From: JAPOXR01 sp965116115
GTDB taxonomy: Bacteria > Pseudomonadota > Alphaproteobacteria > Rhodobacterales > Rhodobacteraceae
Assembly: GCA_965116115.1 (NCBI GenBank)
Contig: OZ220486.1
Span: 3,162,001 to 3,226,000, forward strand
Direction: 5' to 3'
Length of the DNA: 64,000 nt
Shown here: one piece after another, positions 62,418-64,000 of the stretch
How the letters are laid out: each line of letters starts with the position of its first letter
Position numbering within the stretch: the stretch's first letter is position 1
Notes under the pieces: model-generated
Seen by the model: only the letters and a program-made list of their open reading frames with translations
Told to the model about the DNA's origin: nothing
Databases searched by the model: none
Position numbers and translations under genes: made by a program

Positions 62418-63731
62418 ATGAAAACCGGAACGGAAATTCCCGAAACCCGAGGCAACCCCCCCGCGTTCTCCCTTTTCGAATGGATGATCGCATACCGCTA
62501 TCTGAAGTCGAAAAGAAGCGAGGGCGGAGTCAGCGCCATGACCGTCATTTCGGTCGTCGGCATCATCATCGCGGTGTTCGCGCTCGTCGCCACGCTTTCG
62601 GTCCGCACCGGATTCCGCAGCGAATTCATGGCGACGGTGCTCGGCGCGAACGCGCATGTCTCGGTTTATTCGGGCATCTACACCGCCGCTGACGGCACCA
62701 AATCCACGGCGATCCGCGGCTACGGCAATCTGGCGGCGGCGCTCGGAAAACTTGAGGGTGTGAGACGCGCCGCGCCCGTGGTGCGCGCCCAGCTCCTGGC
62801 GTCATCGGAAGTCCGCAACGCCGGCGTGGAGATGTTCGGCGCCCGGCCGGAAGATTTCGCCTCGCTTCCGCTGATCGCGGACCCGCAGAATTCCGTCGGA
62901 CGAATGGAGGATTTCGGCAAAGGAATCGCCATCGGAACCGGCGTTGCCAGAGATCTCGGAGTCACGGTCGGAGACAGAATCCGGCTGATCTCCCCTGACG
63001 GAGTCAAAACAGCATTCGGCACCGTGCCCCGCATCAACAGCTATGAAGTGGCGTATATTTTCGGAGTCGGGCGCCACGATATCGACAAAGTGCGGGTCTA
63101 TATGCCGTTCGCCGACGCCCAGCTGTTCCTGAACCGGGAAGAAACAGCCGACGAGATAGAGGTTTTCGTCGACGACCCCGAAGAGATCGACGAGATCAAA
63201 GCGGCACTGATCAAGACCGCCGGCGACGGATTTTACGCTTGGTCGTGGAAGGATTCTTCCGGAGCCTTTCTGCGGGCGCTGCAGATGGAAGACAATGTGA
63301 TGTTCATCATCTTGTCGATTCTGGTGCTGATCGCCGCCTCGAACATCGTTTCCGGCTTGGTGATGCTGGTCAAAAACAAGGGGCGGGATATCGGCATACT
63401 GCGCACGATCGGGCTCAGCCAAGGCTCCGTTATGCGCGTGTTTTTCATTTGCGGCGCGTCGATCGGAGTCATCGGAACGGTTATCGGTGTCGCGCTCGGC
63501 TGCCTGTTCGCCGTCAATATCGACCCGATCTTTGAATTCGTGAACATGCTGGCCGGAGGCGGGGTCTGGGATCCCAACGTGCGGTTCCTTTCCAGCCTTC
63601 CGGCCAGGGTGGAATTCCGGGACGTGGCATCGGCGGTTTCGCTGTCCCTCGGGCTGTCATTCATCGTAACGCTCTTTCCGGCCCGGCGCGCGTCAAAGAT
63701 GAATCCGCTGGACGCTCTGCGCTATGAGTGA
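62418..63731 (+). CDS. Lipoprotein-releasing ABC transporter permease LolC/LolE
   Basis: 437 aa inner-membrane protein. One N-terminal helix (MTVISVVGIIIAVFALVATL), a large periplasmic domain (residues about 60-270) and three C-terminal helices of the FtsX type (MFIILSILVLIAASNIVSGL, GTVIGVALGCLFAVNI, LGLSFIVTLFPARRASKMNP). A C7 run lies near the start (62456-62462). It moves mature lipoproteins to LolA; it overlaps lolD by eight bases. Alphaproteobacteria often have one LolC/E-type permease. Confidence 0.95.
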   Translation: MKTGTEIPETRGNPPAFSLFEWMIAYRYLKSKRSEGGVSAMTVISVVGIIIAVFALVATLSVRTGFRSEFMATVLGANAHVSVYSGIYTAADGTKSTAIRGYGNLAAALGKLEGVRRAAPVVRAQLLASSEVRNAGVEMFGARPEDFASLPLIADPQNSVGRMEDFGKGIAIGTGVARDLGVTVGDRIRLISPDGVKTAFGTVPRINSYEVAYIFGVGRHDIDKVRVYMPFADAQLFLNREETADEIEVFVDDPEEIDEIKAALIKTAGDGFYAWSWKDSSGAFLRALQMEDNVMFIILSILVLIAASNIVSGLVMLVKNKGRDIGILRTIGLSQGSVMRVFFICGASIGVIGTVIGVALGCLFAVNIDPIFEFVNMLAGGGVWDPNVRFLSSLPARVEFRDVASAVSLSLGLSFIVTLFPARRASKMNPLDALRYE

Positions 63732-64000
63732 TCCGGTTTTTTCGCTTGACTCCATCCGCAAATCCTACAGCCGCGGATCGCAGAACCCGGTTTCGGTGCT
63801 GCGCGGCGTGACGCTCAGCGTTGCGAAAGGGGAAGTTGTCGGGCTGCTCGCTCCGTCAGGCGCCGGCAAATCCACTCTTCTTCACATCTCCGGCCTTCTG
63901 GACGTTCCCGATGAAGGCGCGGTCGAGATCGGCGGACGCCCGATGAACAACGCGACGGACCGCGCGCGGACCCTGATGCGGCGCACGGAAATCGGGTTCG
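63724..64000 (+). CDS. lolD: Lipoprotein-releasing ABC transporter ATPase LolD (3' end cut by window edge)
   Basis: 92 codons visible from ATG 63724. FSLDSIRKSYSRGSQNPVSV, then Walker A GLLAPSGAGKSTLLHISGLL near residue 40 and DVPDEGAVEIGGRPM. Partner of the preceding permease. The rest lies beyond 64000. Confidence 0.95.
   Translation, partial: MSDPVFSLDSIRKSYSRGSQNPVSVLRGVTLSVAKGEVVGLLAPSGAGKSTLLHISGLLDVPDEGAVEIGGRPMNNATDRARTLMRRTEIGF

Noticed and set aside
62456..62462. C7 run near the start of the LolC/E gene as a phase switch
   Set aside because: Seven bases is short for slippage, the gene is in frame and is essential.

Overview
The window reads as a chromosomal segment of a moderately GC-rich alphaproteobacterium. 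The signs are the cobT/cobS pair, a CarD-FdxA-SUV3-type helicase neighbourhood, a short ProRS beside LolE/LolD, the hdaA-ppk-ppx run, and gatC-gatA. The order is not known exactly; Rhodospirillales- or Rhodobacterales-like is an inference from gene neighbourhoods only. Many insertion-sequence fragments, nonsense-mutated toxins and phase-variable tracts suggest a host-associated or recently bottlenecked lineage.

Layout. 1-2.3 kb: recR and dnaX. 2.9-3.3 kb: an HTH regulator. 4.4-6.9 kb: a Slam-type outer-membrane protein with a TbpB-like surface lipoprotein. A G13 tract in the lipobox and a G10 tract in the promoter spacer look like two stacked phase-variation switches. 7.3-14.1 kb: housekeeping genes cobT/cobS, carD, fdxA, a SUV3-like helicase, a TPR protein and an SCP2 protein. 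14.1-19.9 kb: an accessory zone with two ISAs1-family copies flanking a BrnT-type toxin remnant with its HTH partner, then a phage-like cluster of small coiled-coil and membrane proteins. 19.9-21.6 kb: a HisN-type phosphatase and a Sel1 protein.

21.9-27.5 kb: a tightly overlapping sugar operon encoding an ABC importer, a PFK, a ROK kinase and a LacD-like aldolase. A pfkB-type kinase gene lies at 32.8 kb. Between them sits a RecQ-phosphoribosyltransferase fusion with a DprA homologue, a ShosTA-like candidate defence pair. 33.8-37.4 kb: layered IS remnants, an intact IS5-type element, a second copy of the coiled-coil module and a MITE-like inverted-repeat element. 37.5-50.6 kb: mostly core genes (BI-1 family, rpmG, rnpB, amidase, gatA/gatC, tadA, rluB, tRNA-Phe, yacG, RNase E/G-like, maf, infA, glyA), interrupted by a DUF4411/ImmA-IrrE toxin-antitoxin-like pair. 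50.9-54.3 kb: a second decayed zone with a nuclease fragment, a HigB-type toxin broken by a stop beside an intact antitoxin, a mini-ISAs1, a dispersed repeat and an old IS scar. 54.4-64 kb: nadK, an AI-2E-type transporter, hdaA, ppk, ppx, proS, lolE and the start of lolD, all on the plus strand.

The strongest candidates for something new are the double poly-G switch on the Slam lipoprotein locus, the RecQ-PRTase/DprA module, and the repeated small coiled-coil plus tail-anchor family. All identifications come from reading motifs by eye; no database search was run.
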